A stretch of 64,000 nucleotides of DNA from Riptortus pedestris (GCA_019009955.1 CM032230.1:8424001-8488000), one strand, 5' to 3'; counted from the stretch's first letter, positions 11,773 to 25,030 are shown. Notes: a model not told the origin generated them from the letters alone. Translations and numbers: made by a program.

Positions 11773-11915
11773 TTAAAAAGATATGAAGATAAGTGAAACG
11801 CAAACATGATAGCCAATTACTGTTGGATACTGAAGAGGGACAGTCTACAACAAGTTCACCACAGAAAAAGCGCTAAAAGAAAATTTGATGGAAAGCATAA
11901 ATGTTTCTATAATGA

Positions 11916-12329
<414 letters not shown>

Positions 12330-12790
12330 TAACCTCTTCATTCCGATGTTTATGAGGGCTGGCCTGTCAATGGTTGTGACAATCATTATTTGACACTTCA
12401 ACTTCCAGGCTCATATTTAATAATCCTTTTTGCGATAAAGAAGCCAGGATGAGGAAATATAGCCTGCTACAAGTATTTATCTTGGCATATATTTTGGCAG
12501 ACCCCGTTGCTATTCTGAGATGCTCTCTGCTTATATATGTATATAAATTGGTTGATTGATATATATGCTTTATTGGCTTATGCATAGAGTGTAGCCAGGG
12601 AGTCTGGTCCAATTGGTGTTAGTAGGAATTAACATAATGCTTGAAGCCATAGTTTTACGAGTATGTATTCCAGCATTAGTAAAACACAAATAAACATTAA
12701 ATCTCATTAGCTATGAATCGCTATCTTCACTTTAAAACTCCAATTGAAAATATGATCATTAATGTTCTGTGGGGTTAAGTCGTTTCTCTT

Positions 12791-12966
12791 CATCTCATAT
12801 GGTAAATCTAGTGTTTGATCCTGTCTGGGTAATAGGAATTTATTTAGTGACAAACTCATTAAATAAAAAGCTTAGCCCCCACCCTGGCTAGAAAAGAGCG
12901 AGCGGTAACTTGCAGATAATCCATCCCAATTAGCCATAGTAGCAAAAAGTGGATGTAAATAAATAA
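12791..12966 (+). mobile_element. tRNA-derived SINE, 5' truncated
   Basis: Keeps CATATGGTAAATCTAG, a decayed B box (GTTTGATCC), CCCACCCTGGCTAGAAAAGA and the GTGGATGTAAATAAATAA tail. Same family as 5781-6007, more diverged. Confidence 0.75.
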
Positions 12967-13835
12967 CATAAAAGCTATTGTTAAAAAAAAAAATTAAACT
13001 TAATCTCTTCTTATTTTACTTATAATTAATAAACCCCTTTTAAAGAATACCTAGTAGATAGATTACTAGATAAATCTAATCTTTTATAGAATTATTCTTG
13101 TAGTAAATAAAACATTGTTTAACTGGTCGAGGCTTTTTATAAACAAAGTTATCTCTGATGATCAGTTTTCCTTCTTATTATCAATATCTATATATCTGAG
13201 GGTATTGTTTCCTATAGGCTTCCAGAGATTGACATTCCAACAATAAGTGTTTTACACTATTAAAAATAACCCAGTCACACCATTTAAAAACTTCATCTGC
13301 TTTAATTATAAGGACAATATTCCTTTTGCATAGTTATAAGTAGCCATCATTTGAGATTCTTAATTGACTTACTATTCTTAGCTTCTGTAAAGGAACGTTA
13401 AAATTTAAATAATCTTATTAGGTTAGGGAAAGCATAGCTAAATGTGTGTAGAGGTGGCTGTGATCGGAATTACAGGTCCGTTTAATGTCTATTGAAAGAT
13501 CGTTATTAGACACTTTTTCTAAAAAAAAATATTTTGGTTTTAAATTAATATTTGGGGTCAATAAAATTGCAAAAGTGCTCTTCAACAAAATTAGAAGCAG
13601 CAAGCTTTTTAATTTGTTGTAATCATGATTTAGCTCCCTAGCATCCAAAGCTACTGGTTTATGTAGGTTTTGATGCAATCTATGTTCAAATTTGTATACA
13701 TACTAGTGACAGACATCGTTTTTTCATCCTGTAACCCGCCAGGCGACCTATCATCTTACGAGATAACAAATTTGCTGGAAGAACTGCTCAAACCTGCCTT
13801 TTAAAATGGAAGAAATTCTTTTGAGTACACACACA

Positions 13836-14577
13836 TTTAAGTCTAGTTATTGGAGATAACAATAAACGTGTAAGTCTAGTTATTGGAGATAACAATAAAC
13901 GTGTAAGTCTAGTTATTGGAGATAGCAATAAACGTGTAAGTCTAGTTATTGGAGATAACAATAAACGTGTAAGTCTAGCTATTGGAGATAACAATAAATG
14001 TGTAAGTCTAGTTATTGGAGATAACAATAAACGTGTAAGTCTAGTTATTGGAGATAACAATAAACGTGTAAGTCTAGTTATTGGAGATAACAATAAACGT
14101 GTAAGTCTAGTTATTGGAGATAACAATAAACGTGTAAGTCTAGTTATTGGAGATAACAATAAACGTGTAAGTCTAGTTATTGGAGATAACAATAAACGTG
14201 TAAGTCTAGTTATTGGAGATAACAATAAACGTGTAAGTCTAGTTATTGGAGATAACAATAAACGTGTAAGTCTAGTTATTGGAGATAACAATAAACGTGT
14301 AAGTCTAGTTATTGGAGATAACAATAAACGTGTAAGTCTAGTTATTGGAGATAACAATAAACGTGTAAGTCTAGTTATTGGAGATAACAATAAACGTGTA
14401 AGTCTAGTTATTGGAGATAACAATAAACGTGTAAGTCTAGTTATTGGAGATAACAATAAACGTGTAAGTCTAGTTATTGGAGATAACAATAAACGTGTAA
14501 GTCTAGTTATTGGAGATAACAATAAACGTGTAAGTCTAGTTATCTCTAATAACTAGACTTACATGTTTAATGTTGTC
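13836..14577 (+). repeat. 33 bp minisatellite, about 21 direct units plus one inverted
   Basis: Unit: GTGTAAGTCTAGTTATTGGA + GATAACAATAAAC (33 bp). The units are nearly identical, with only scattered single-base changes near the left end (GATAGC, CTAGCTATT, AAATGTG). Because 33 is a multiple of three, a long reverse-strand frame (LLLSPITRLTR repeated) results, which is not a gene. At the right end the last unit runs into an inverted unit through a perfect 14 bp hairpin (14530-14543 and 14549-14562, spacer CTCTA). Confidence 0.97.
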
Positions 14578-14710
14578 AGCCACAGATTTAAGCTCATGCA
14601 AGTATTTAAGTTTAGTTAGGGATTTTCGACTGTATTCTATTTTCTGAATAAAAAGTGAAAATAACAGCAGCAAGTAACAATTGTTTATAGTCAAAATAAG
14701 CAGTTACACA

Positions 14711-15120
14711 GTGGTCCATAAACTAACCAGATTTCCCATGTCCTCGATTCACACTACTATCTGCCACCATTTGTTCTCCACTATCCTGGCAAAAGAAGCC
14801 TTTGAAATAAGAATGAGAAATTTAAGCCGGACACGAGAAGTTTAGTGGCTCAAAATGAATATAACACTAGTAGGAGTTCCATGTTTACAGAATACTAAAA
14901 CCATATCAAAAATCCTGGTTAATATTCGAGGAACAAATGCATAGAACAAGAGTTGCTAAAAAATTAAATTGGATGTGTAACATTTCCCAATCCAACTCAT
15001 AATTATGGAGATATTTAAATTTTTTTCCTCTCCCCTATCTCTTGATGAAAACTATTTGTCGTATTTAAGCTTGTAATAAAAGCTTTTGTGATATACTGGC
15101 TTATTGTAATGGGGATTTAT
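14711..15120 (-). repeat. Element A, degenerate reverse copy
   Basis: Begins GTGGTCCATAAACTAACCAG + ATTTCCCATG and includes CCAACTCATAATTATGGAGA and GTATTTAAGCTTGTAATAA. Ancient, with several parts deleted. Confidence 0.65.
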
Positions 15121-15288
15121 ATATATATACCTACATCTACTTATGGGAATGAAATGCAAAAGTTAGGATGAAACCGTGAAACTTGTGCTTGGTACTAGAA
15201 AATTGATGTTAGTGTACTCCAGTTTGCGCTCTGACTTACTTAGATTTAATGGTGCAAGCAGAAGTTAAGTTCTACATCTATTTATTTC

Positions 15289-15468
15289 TCTGGGTAAACC
15301 TAGAGTGGCGAGTTCGATTGTGGTCTGGGCAAAGGAAATTATTTAGTGACGTAATTCATTAAATAACATCCTAAAATCCCACCCTGGCTAGAAAAGGGTG
15401 GTAACCTGTAGATAACCCGCCCCGATTAGCCTAAGTTGCAAAAAGTGGACCTTAATAAATAATAATAA
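15289..15468 (+). mobile_element. tRNA-derived SINE with 10 bp target duplication
   Basis: 5' truncated; keeps the intact B box GAGTTCGATTG and the body CCCACCCTGGCTAGAAAAGG. The tail ends in AATAATAATA. TATTTATTTC flanks it at 15279-15288 and 15469-15478, the duplication expected from target-primed reverse transcription. Confidence 0.85.
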
Positions 15469-16041
15469 TATTTATTTCCATTAAATGTTAACATATGATA
15501 TAGGATATGTCAAATAGTTTTGGTTTCTATAAAAAATTTATTGATTGTATGTATTAATTTCTTTATATTTTATTGAGTTGCTTTTATACTTATATAATTC
15601 ATTCGTTATGAAATTAACTCAAATTCCGCAAATACATTTTATAAAATCTATCAGTTTAATAGTTATAATGTCTTCATTTTATTAGCAATCTGAATACTAC
15701 GGTATATGTATAAGATACATATTTTAATTTATTGACTTGCAAATATTAAAGGATGACAAGCTTTATAAATGATGAGAAACTTTAAAGAGACAATGTACCT
15801 GATCATATATTACTGATTGATGGATTTTTTAGAAACACATTTTGTATTTAATGAATAGACTTTTTTGATAGTAGTCATCTTTTGTATGAAAACATCCTTC
15901 AGACATGAAGTTCTTTAACTTAATTTTAAACAAAGAATATTTTTTAATAAATTTAACACATAACGGGCCTAGTCTTAAAGAGTTTCACTCCTGAAAATTA
16001 GATGCTTTTCTCTAAATATTTCTTTTTGTTGGCAAGACTGA

Positions 16042-16236
<195 letters not shown>

Positions 16237-16484
16237 TAACTTTCTTAATGTCTTTTGTGAATTGTATCGGAGTTAAAACATTTGCTTCTTTTCCTGCCTG
16301 CGTCTGTGCTACAAAAAGTCTCTCGCATTCATTCCTATTCTCTACACTCACTCACATGTCATGAGAGCAATGAAGTGTACACTATGTAGCCAGGAAATGT
16401 GTTTTTTGTGATCACTTTTTGAAGCACAGTATACAATTTTTGAAGATTAAAAAGAATCATTAATGAGATTTGATTTCAGGGTTG

Positions 16485-16518
16485 CTGTATTGAACGAAAG
16501 GATTTCGTTCCAATACAG
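16485..16518 (+). repeat. Short hairpin
   Basis: CTGTATTGAACGAAA, loop GGA, TTTCGTTCCAATACAG: a 15 bp stem with one bulged C. No T-run terminator and no sign of a gene. Confidence 0.6.
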
Positions 16519-16810
16519 TTAATATATCTTCTTTTTTATTTTTATTTTTTTTTCAGTTGAAGGGATCGTCTAAGTTTCAGCCCTTAACCTTGTGAATTTG
16601 ATACTACATGCAAATAATTTCCCTTTCACTTTCAATGTCCCATATTTGACAGTGTTTTTTATTTTGCTTTATCCACACTCTCTATATTTCTATTCTAACT
16701 TTTTGTGCAATACTTTATTTATGTATGAGTGTGAATCAATAAGTTCTTGAAAAAATGATTTGGACTTCTGCATGTTTTAATTACTTCTTACCGTTTGTAT
16801 GGATTGCAGG

Positions 16811-16925
16811 TAGCTGTGTGTTAGCTCATATGTCATAACATTCTTGCTAAAGCTTAAATAATGGGTTTGATTCCCATATTTACTATAGTTAATTTATTTA
16901 GTAACAAACGTGCCAAATGAAATCT
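16811..16925 (+). mobile_element. Ancient SINE trace
   Basis: GTGTTAGCTCATATG and GGGTTTGATTCCCAT resemble the A and B boxes of the SINE head, followed by AATTTATTTAGTAACAAAC. The body and tail are lost. Confidence 0.5.
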
Positions 16926-19900
16926 TTAAATTGACCTTAAGTTAACCAAAAAGGCCATAGTTTTATAATAGTTTATTTTCTTTTTTTTCCAACTATTTGA
17001 ATTTATCTATGGAAATTAATTTTTTAAGACCGATATACCAATTTCTCATTAAATAACTTTTCAACTGTGTTAGCCAATAGAGAGGGTTGAATAACTATAA
17101 TGATCCCTTCTGTCTTGTGGCATTAGAAACCATCGTACTACTTCTTTAGTCATGCAGCAACTCATTTGCCTCACAATTATTAGCAGGCATCAAGTAAATG
17201 AATCGACATAAACTTCCAAGCCCTATCTTTCGTCACACAACTAATGAAAATTTATTATCTGATTGGGACTCAAACTGGGCCCTCCTTGTTTTAAGTCCAT
17301 TGTTCCACTGCTGATAATTCACAACGTGTGAATTAAACAATGAAATGAATGTTTTTGGCATAAAAATATACATTATACAATTGTTGTTTATACGGACTAC
17401 ACCTGGTAGTTAGTTGTTCCTGTGAACATTTAATACTGATTTCCACTGTAATGAAGAGGTCACTAAGACAAGTGGTTTCCCATTGCCTTTTTCTTTCAGA
17501 TCACCTTACAATAAAGGGTTATTGGGGAAATTCCATTAATATTAAGGAAGGCAAAAAGGAAAAAATTCCATCCTAGGTTTGAATTGTTAGGGGTCATCCC
17601 TCCATAGTCCAGCCCGAAGCCTGCATAAGCTGACTTAGCATCATGACAGGCATTAGCCAGTATGAGGATACAGACTACAATTTCAATGAATACTCCAGTC
17701 TTGCCCTGTCAGAATAAATTAAATAGTTAATTTTATTAACAGTTAAAAATATAAGCAGCAAGGAAACGGAATGAAATGCCCTCAACTAACCTTTTTTTTT
17801 CATTCTCATAAATTCTGGTTATATTAGTTTAAACAGAAGACATTTAGCTTGCCCTGGGTTGAGGGTCAATCTAATGGTATTTAGACATCAGGAGAGCATC
17901 TTGGTAAAATGGATCAGTTGTTATTGAAATTTTGGGAGGACACAAAGTAATGTTTATTTATTTTCAAGATTGAGAAAGTGAAATATTCTGAATTTCTCTG
18001 TACCTGTTGGAGATACAAAATATTTGTTAAAAACCATTTTTGTTAATCATAAACAGATCTATAAATTATGTTGTTTGACATATTTAGATTCGACGGATTG
18101 GAACAGAGAAACCTAGCATAACATTCAAATACAATAATTTAATAGAATTTTAATAGGAGTAAAAGGAAGTCATGTGGGTGCCCACATTATATTTTTTCTT
18201 AACTTGTTGATCCATACTTGTATAGACCCATTCAAAGAATCCCTGCTTTTATAAAAAGTATTCATAAATTGAATGAAGTACCTTCATCCGAAATTATTCG
18301 TGTGCTTTTATTAAAACGATGACTTCTTTCTGATTTCCGAAGAGCAAATATTTTCGTTGGCTCTCTCCTCGAGGTACTTTCCCTACTTTCAACTTGCTCC
18401 TTGCCGTGCGTGTAAAGTATCAAATTCCAGGTTTCGAACGGAGTTAGTTTGTCAGTTTTTGTAGTTTTGAATTTAAATTATTCTTCTGCTCGCTGCACGC
18501 GCTTCCCGAGGGCATTTAATTATAATATTCTCTTTAAGCTGTGTTGTTACATTTTAGAATTTTAAAGGAATGTTGTTGTTTTTCCCGATTACGACTCCCT
18601 TTGTGCATTTTTGTATGAAGAGAGTTTGATAGATATTTATTAGGTTTCGTTTAGTACAGAACAGTTTATCATTATATCAAAATTAAATGCCCTCATGCTT
18701 GTGAATCCTTCCTTGATCCTCTGCCTGTCATTCTTTTTGTAAATGAGTTTCTTTTTTTTTTTTTAAAAAAAAATCGATTTTATTGTTGCTTAAAAAAATT
18801 AAAATGGAATTATGAAGTTTTCTTTTAGAACAAAATTTCAAAAAGTTGTGAATGTTTTAACAGTTTCACATGGTTAAACGCAATTTTGTTTTCGGCCTTC
18901 TTACTTAAATGTAAATGAATATTCCTTTTTAATTTGTAGCTATTGGAGTTGTTCTTAGATCTGATGCAAGTTATAAATTAGATTAGTTTAGAAATTTAAT
19001 GACAGGCAGAAGCAATTCCTCATTAAACAAAAGAAGCATTTGTTATTTTACTTTATTGTAAACACTTTTTTTTACAATTCTACTTTGGAGCAAGTATTTA
19101 TACTTCCTTTACTCCGTACTTCTTCATCATTCCCTTTTTCCTCATTTCATTTCCAAAGGTACTCCAATATGTGATTTTTTTTTATTTATTAAAGAATGAA
19201 GGAATTGATTCTATGGTAACGTTGATCTGCTTTTAAATGTTTTTCAAAATTATTCAAAAGTCTAAATTCACGCTAGATGCTTTTCTTTTTTTCAAAAAAA
19301 CTCAAAACAAAAGATTCATTTCAAAATTCATTATTCCTTAGTAAAGGATGTGATTGTTTGACAACAATTTGCTTTTTCTAAATTTTAAGTCATGATTTAT
19401 TTGAAAAGAGATATTAATGCTTGCATTATTTATCAACATTTATTGATAATTAAGAGTAAGATGCATTTCTATATATTAGTACGAACTTCTACTAATTCTC
19501 TTTCTGATTATTGTTGACTCTAGAACAGTGGGCATTGGTTCAACTCCTGATTAATAGCTTTTTCTTATTGTTTTGCCCTGAACACACAAAGGTAGGTCGA
19601 AGAAGACGCATTCATGAGCATCATGACTCCTACGGGATATTCGCAGTGTGTGTAGATCTGTTTTTAAGGAGAATCTCATTCTTAAGGTAAAGTACACAAT
19701 GGCCAGTCTCTTTTTTTAACAAAAAAAAAAAGTGTATTGATGTATATTTATTGTTGTTTTAAACAAAAACGAACGAACATGGTACATCAAAGAAATTTAA
19801 TAATCTTAAAGAAATGAGTTGTTAGCTGGTTGGGACTGGCCTAAATCTTATTGTACCTTAAAGAATCTGCTATGATTGTTGGAGGCCACACTTCCGATAG

Positions 19901-20298
19901 CTGGCTGAGTAGGGCTGCACGCTGCTTGCTCCTCTCCCTTCCTCCCTCCAGCGCTCTCTCGCTCTTTATATCCTGCTCGCGTCTCGGAGTCACACATTTT
20001 AAACCCAATTAATGAGCTGAGACTCATCGCAAAGTGTGTGGTTTCGAGGTTATTCTCATGGTTTTCTTTTCACTCTTCTCTTTTTTTATTTCTTCTGACT
20101 TTTCTTTTTTTTTGGTATTTTTTTTTCTTTTTTGTTATTTTAATTTATTTGATTAGGGATGTTTCGCACGCGCTAGCCGGCTCGGGAGGTGTGGCTGGTT
20201 TTGTGAAGCCTCTTGCTCTCTGAGCGGACGATCGGTATTAATTGATGTTTTTTTCTGTCCCTTCCTCTCTGCTTCCCCCTACCCCGTTCCTAATCTAG

Positions 20299-20496
<198 letters not shown>

Positions 20497-20615
20497 TAAG
20501 ACTTTAATATTCTTCTCTTAAAGTTAGAAAGTACTTTATTATTATAATGTTAATACTTTGTTGAAAGGGCAGAAGGTCATTCACTCATATTACTGATGTA
20601 TTTATTTTTGTGAAG

Positions 20616-21188
20616 TGTGTCACCCAAGGGCTGCTTAAACTAAACAGATTTCTCATGCGAAGGTTTACAATAGATTAATCTACATACTGGTAACACCACC
20701 GTGAATATTAAGTGACTAAATGTAATGTACAATAATGAGAAATCTTTCAGTCAATTTTAGTAACCTCCCGACAGAAAGCATCTGAATTGTTAACAAATAG
20801 GCCAACCAGTCCTAGCTGAACAGATAGAAATATTCTTCACCGGAAAGAAAAACAATTGCTGAAATTTATCTGAATGTAACATTAATTTTATTGAAAACTA
20901 TTTACTATATCTAGCACTGTATTTTATAATGAATCAGAATAATTTTTATCTCAATCACTCGAATTGTAGTAATCCAAGAACAAAAGAAGGGTGGGGGGGG
21001 GTCTAAAGAACGTATTTGCATATATCTCACAAAGTAAAAGTTCAATGAAAACAATATATGGTATTTAACCTTGGAATGAAGTGGTTCATTATATACCAAC
21101 AGCATCAATCACAAAATTGTGAGGAGCCATAAAAAAGTTCTTGTGATTAACCTGATTCAAAACTCTCACCACCAGCTAAAAATAAATA

Positions 21189-21240
<52 letters not shown>

Positions 21241-21354
21241 TATATATATATTTAGTTAGTTTTGAATGGACCTCTTTTTAAACATCTGGGTAGGATCCGA
21301 AAATCGCTTCTTTAAGTATAACCTCAATAGCTGATTTTCCTTACGGGGAACAGA
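20616..21354 (-). repeat. Element A, long type, reverse
   Basis: Begins GTGTGTCACCCAAGGGCTGC. Includes the long-type middle (ACACCACCGTGAATATTA, GAAATCTTTCAGT, AAAGAAAAACAATTGCTGAA) and a (TA)n tract (21189-21237), and ends in AGCTGATTTTCCTTACGGGG. The part between about 21125 and the TA tract is rearranged. Confidence 0.85.
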
Positions 21355-22299
21355 CTTCATCCTACTTTAATAATATTAAGAAATGTATTATCCTTGTGCT
21401 TTTTCTCCACGTGATTTTTCTTCTTCTTTTTTCTCTTCTTTTGTTCAGTGCTTATGTGAAAGACCTGCCCTTTCAACTAAGTGAAGATGGTTTCAAGGCC
21501 AGCCTATAGCAACATAAATTTATTGGTTTTAGTTGACGGGTAAGAGTTTAATAGTCACTAGTTCATTGTTGACTAGATAGAATTACAGGAGCACTAATAA
21601 TTGAAGAGGCCTTATATATAATCCTTTATCTTCTTCTCACATTCACTGTATTTAATCATTCTATATTTTTCACTGTTTAAATTCATGGTATGACACGAAA
21701 GTTTGGTTGTTATTTATTCAGTAGAATAAAATGGTATTTCCAAAATAAAAGCTCACTTCACAATGTAATAATAACCGTCCCTGAAGACATTTTGAAAAAC
21801 CCATTTAAACAAAAATATTACACTACTTACTCCAAATGAGGATGATGAGGATAGAGTTGTGTGTTTAACAGTACTTATAAATGCAAACAGTTCTTTTCAA
21901 TAATGAAAGTTAATAAATCAAAACATTGTACAAGGCTGGCTGACGATAATTTGGAAAATTCTTTATGTCTTTGTATCAGCGTAATTAATCCAAACATTGA
22001 TGGATTAGTTTCACGAATTCTAGCTCATGTCTCAATGATTTAGGTGTCGCTGTTTTGCATTCGTTGTTTGTAAAAATTTCAAATTTTACAATTTAATTAA
22101 TAATGTTGTACCTATTCTTTTCATTTCATTTTGTTATTTTAATAAATTGTATAGTATTATAATTACAATGTTGTATAATTTCATATCTGATATCTATCGT
22201 TAAAAATTATGAACACTACTTTAAAATGCACTACTTTTAAAACCGGGTTGTGTACGTATTTGCACACTAAAGTTTGGCCCACAACATGTCAAAAGTTAC

Positions 22300-22480
22300 T
22301 TATACTCTATATAACCACTCGTGTTGGACTGACTTAAGCCACCTTGCATGCCAATTTTTGATGACCCTGCAGTCTTTTTCTTTTCTTGACTGTTTTCCTA
22401 GAATAAAATGAGTCACTGCGTGAAAGAAGTAATAATCAGATGGGGTGAGGTGAGGGCTATATGCAGGGTGGTAGAAGTTC
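22300..22480 (-). pseudogene. mariner transposase C-terminal fragment
   Basis: The minus strand reads LTPSDYYFF followed by HAVTHFILGKQSRKEKD and WLKSVQHEWLYRV, then a stop. The first motif is the mariner signature around the third catalytic Asp (canonical HPPYSPDLAPSDY). The part before it (CCACCCTGCATATAGCC) is shifted out of frame and has an in-frame TAG. The N-terminal two thirds are absent, and element A begins about 25 bp away. Confidence 0.75.
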
Positions 22481-22506
22481 TACATTATCAAGTTCTTCAT
22501 TTTATT

Positions 22507-23432
22507 AGCAGATTTCCCTTGAGGGAAATCAGCTATTGAGATCGTACTCATGACGCGATTTTCAAAATTTTTCTTCAAATGTCCATCGATCCTACCCAGG
22601 AGATGACGAAAATGATGTCTGTTCAAAACTATATATATGTCTGTTACCGCTCTAGCAGTCGCAATTATTGTTTAATCATTACCAAACGCGATTTTTAGTC
22701 GTTTTATGTAAAAAGAAAGATCAAGTTCATTAATGGCTAAATTCGAGCCAGGGGGAGGGGGTTTAGATGAGAGGATTTTCAAAAATTCGAAATATCTCCG
22801 TTACCATAGGTCAGATCGAAAAATTGTATAGAACTAATCATATTGCAAATTAAATGTACTATAAGTATTGTTATATACATTTATTCATTATCTTGAATAT
22901 TAATCGAGATATTAGCATTTTTCAGCCATCAGCAAACCGCCACTTCTACTCATGTTGCACAAACAATACTCTGCTACATAATAAAACACATCATTCGAAG
23001 TTTAAATACAAAAAATTATATTTAAGAGACGTTTGTTATACGAGATACATGCAAATATGTCCTGGTGACCCCTGGTATTGGACTACTAAAATTTGATTGA
23101 TTGAGATAACAATTATTCTGACTCATTCTTAATTACAGTACTAGATATAGCATATAGTTCTCAATAAAATTAATATTTTATATTCTGATATATTTCAGTA
23201 ATTGTTTTTCTTTCCGGTTTGAGGCAGGCAGACCCATTTGTTTTCATTTCTAACCTAATGCTTCCTGTCGGCAGGTTATTAAAATTGGATTAAACATTTC
23301 TTATTTCCGTTTGTATTTATTCATGGTCATGTTGTGTTACCTATGGTACCCTATGGAGGTGGTGTAGATTTATCTATTTCTAAACTTTACGAAGGAAATC
23401 TGCTTAGTTTATGCAGCCCCTGTGTGATGGAC
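22507..23432 (+). mobile_element. Element A, complete long-type copy with 7 bp duplication
   Basis: 926 bp from AGCAGATTTCCCTTGAGGGA to GCAGCCCCTGTGTGATGGAC. Flanked by TTTTATT at 22500-22506 and 23433-23439. Order of parts: terminal palindrome, TGTCCATCGATCCTACCCAG, short TA tract, GTTACCGCTCTAGCAGTCGC, GGGGGAGGGGGTTTAG, GCAAATTAAATGT, then the long-type middle (TTATACGAGATACATGCAAA, TTCAGTAATTGTTTTTCTTT) and the 3' terminus. No reading frame of note. This is the best reference copy for the long type. Confidence 0.9.
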
Positions 23433-23705
23433 TTTTATTCTGAGTCCTTTTAGGAGTATGTGAGCATTATATGTAGTGAAACTCATTTGCCAATTGATGA
23501 GGGCAGGGTATATCTGAAGAAGAACTATTACACCCACTCAAGTTGCTGAGAATAAGCTTCTGCATTTATAGCTCAACTATCAGGGATCAGCTCAATTTAC
23601 ACCATCCCCACGAATATTCCATTAAATACATAGCATAACTGTGTGTCAGGGTTGTGATAAAAGGTCTGTTTCTCGTCACAAGTGACTATCCTATTAAAAA
23701 AAAAA

Positions 23706-24905
23706 TCCATCATGCAGGGGCTGCGTAAACTAAGCAGATTTCCCTCTTGAAGTTTAACAATATATAAATCTACACACTGGTAACAAAACACCACCGTGAA
23801 TATTTAGTCAATAAATACAAACCGTAATAAGAAATCTTTCAGTAAATGTTAATAGTTTCCCAACAGGAAGCATCTGAAATGTAAACAAACAGTTCTACCA
23901 ACCTCTCACCGTAAAGAAAAACAATTACTGAAATATATCAAAATATAACATATTAATTTTATGGAAACTATATACTATATCTATTACTGTAATTTGCAAT
24001 GAATCTATCTGTATATAGCAACTGTAATGAATCACTTTAATTTTTATCTCAATCAATCAAATTTTAGTAGTCCAAGAATTTAGGATGGGGGGGGGGGTCA
24101 CAAGAACATATTTACATGTATCTCGTATAATAAAGGTCTCTGGAAAACGATATTTGGTATTTAAGCTTCGAATAATGTGGATTATTATATAAGAGAGTAT
24201 TGTTTTTATACCTGTCGGTAGAGGCCGTCGTTACTAGCTGATGTTCGAGCACAGCTGGCATTGTGCTTTCGATGCAATGGCATCATCTTCAAGCCCGTCA
24301 AAAAGTTGTACTGAGTTAGATGTCCATTGGTCAGTAGGTTTTAAGCGTCTGGTCACTGTATTAGTTTTTTTACGTGTAGTTGTTTACATTTTAGTCCAAG
24401 TCTGTTTACTTACCTCTAGATCTGTCAAACACAGGGTGTTTTAACTAAACAACTACACGCCATCAGATCGAAAGCACAATGACAGGTATGACAACAGTAT
24501 CATTTATACTGACGGTTCTAATCCTTTAACCCTTTATTTGAATTATCTAACAGAGTATTGTTTATGTAACATGAGCAGAAGTAGGGGTTTACTGTATGCT
24601 GAAAACTGGAAAATGCAAATATGTCCATTAGCATTCAAAATAATAATAAAGAATATATGTATATAACAATATTTATAGTACAGTTAATTTGCAATAAGAT
24701 TGATTCTATACTTTTTTTTCTATCCGATGTTTAGTAAAGGAGATATTTAGAATTTTCAAAATTCTTCCCCTCTAAACCATCCTCTCCTAGTCCGATTTCA
24801 GCCATTAACAAACTTGATCTTCTTTTTACACAAAACGACTAAATATCGAGTTTGTGATGTGCGACTAACGATCAAACAAAACTTGTGACCTCTAGAGCAG
24901 AAACA

Positions 24906-24942
<37 letters not shown>

Positions 24943-25030
24943 TTTTGAATGGACCTCAATTTTCTCATCTTCTAGGTAGGATAGGATTGATGGACATTTG
25001 AAGAAAAATTTCGAAAATTGTGCAGATTTA
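23706..25030 (-). repeat. Element A, long type, reverse, carrying a foldback insert
   Basis: Begins TCCATCATGCAGGGGCTGCG after an A-run. It has the full long-type middle, a foldback insertion at 24206-24551, a (TA)n tract at 24909-24940, and ends near GACATTTGAAGAAAAATTTC without the terminal palindrome. Confidence 0.85.
24206..24551. mobile_element. Foldback-like insertion within element A
   Basis: About 346 bp absent from other A copies, bounded by AGAGTATTGTTT at 24194-24205 and 24552-24563. It is built of nested inverted repeats: ATACCTGTC/GACAGGTAT (24208, 24481), CATTGTGCTTTCGAT/ATCGAAAGCACAATG (24259, 24467) and CGTGTAGTTGTTTA/TAAACAACTACACG (24373, 24446). No transposase. The short open frame inside has no recognisable protein. 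Confidence 0.7.

Noticed and set aside
13788..14522. 244-codon reverse reading frame of repeated LLLSPITRLTR
   Set aside because: It comes only from the 33 bp tandem repeat, whose length is a multiple of three. No non-repeat coding sequence or homology.
22507..23432. Element A as a Helitron
   Set aside because: The terminal palindrome plus CTAA fits, but complete copies have A/T-rich duplications, and the other end starts GTCC after an A-run rather than A|TC. Left unclassified.
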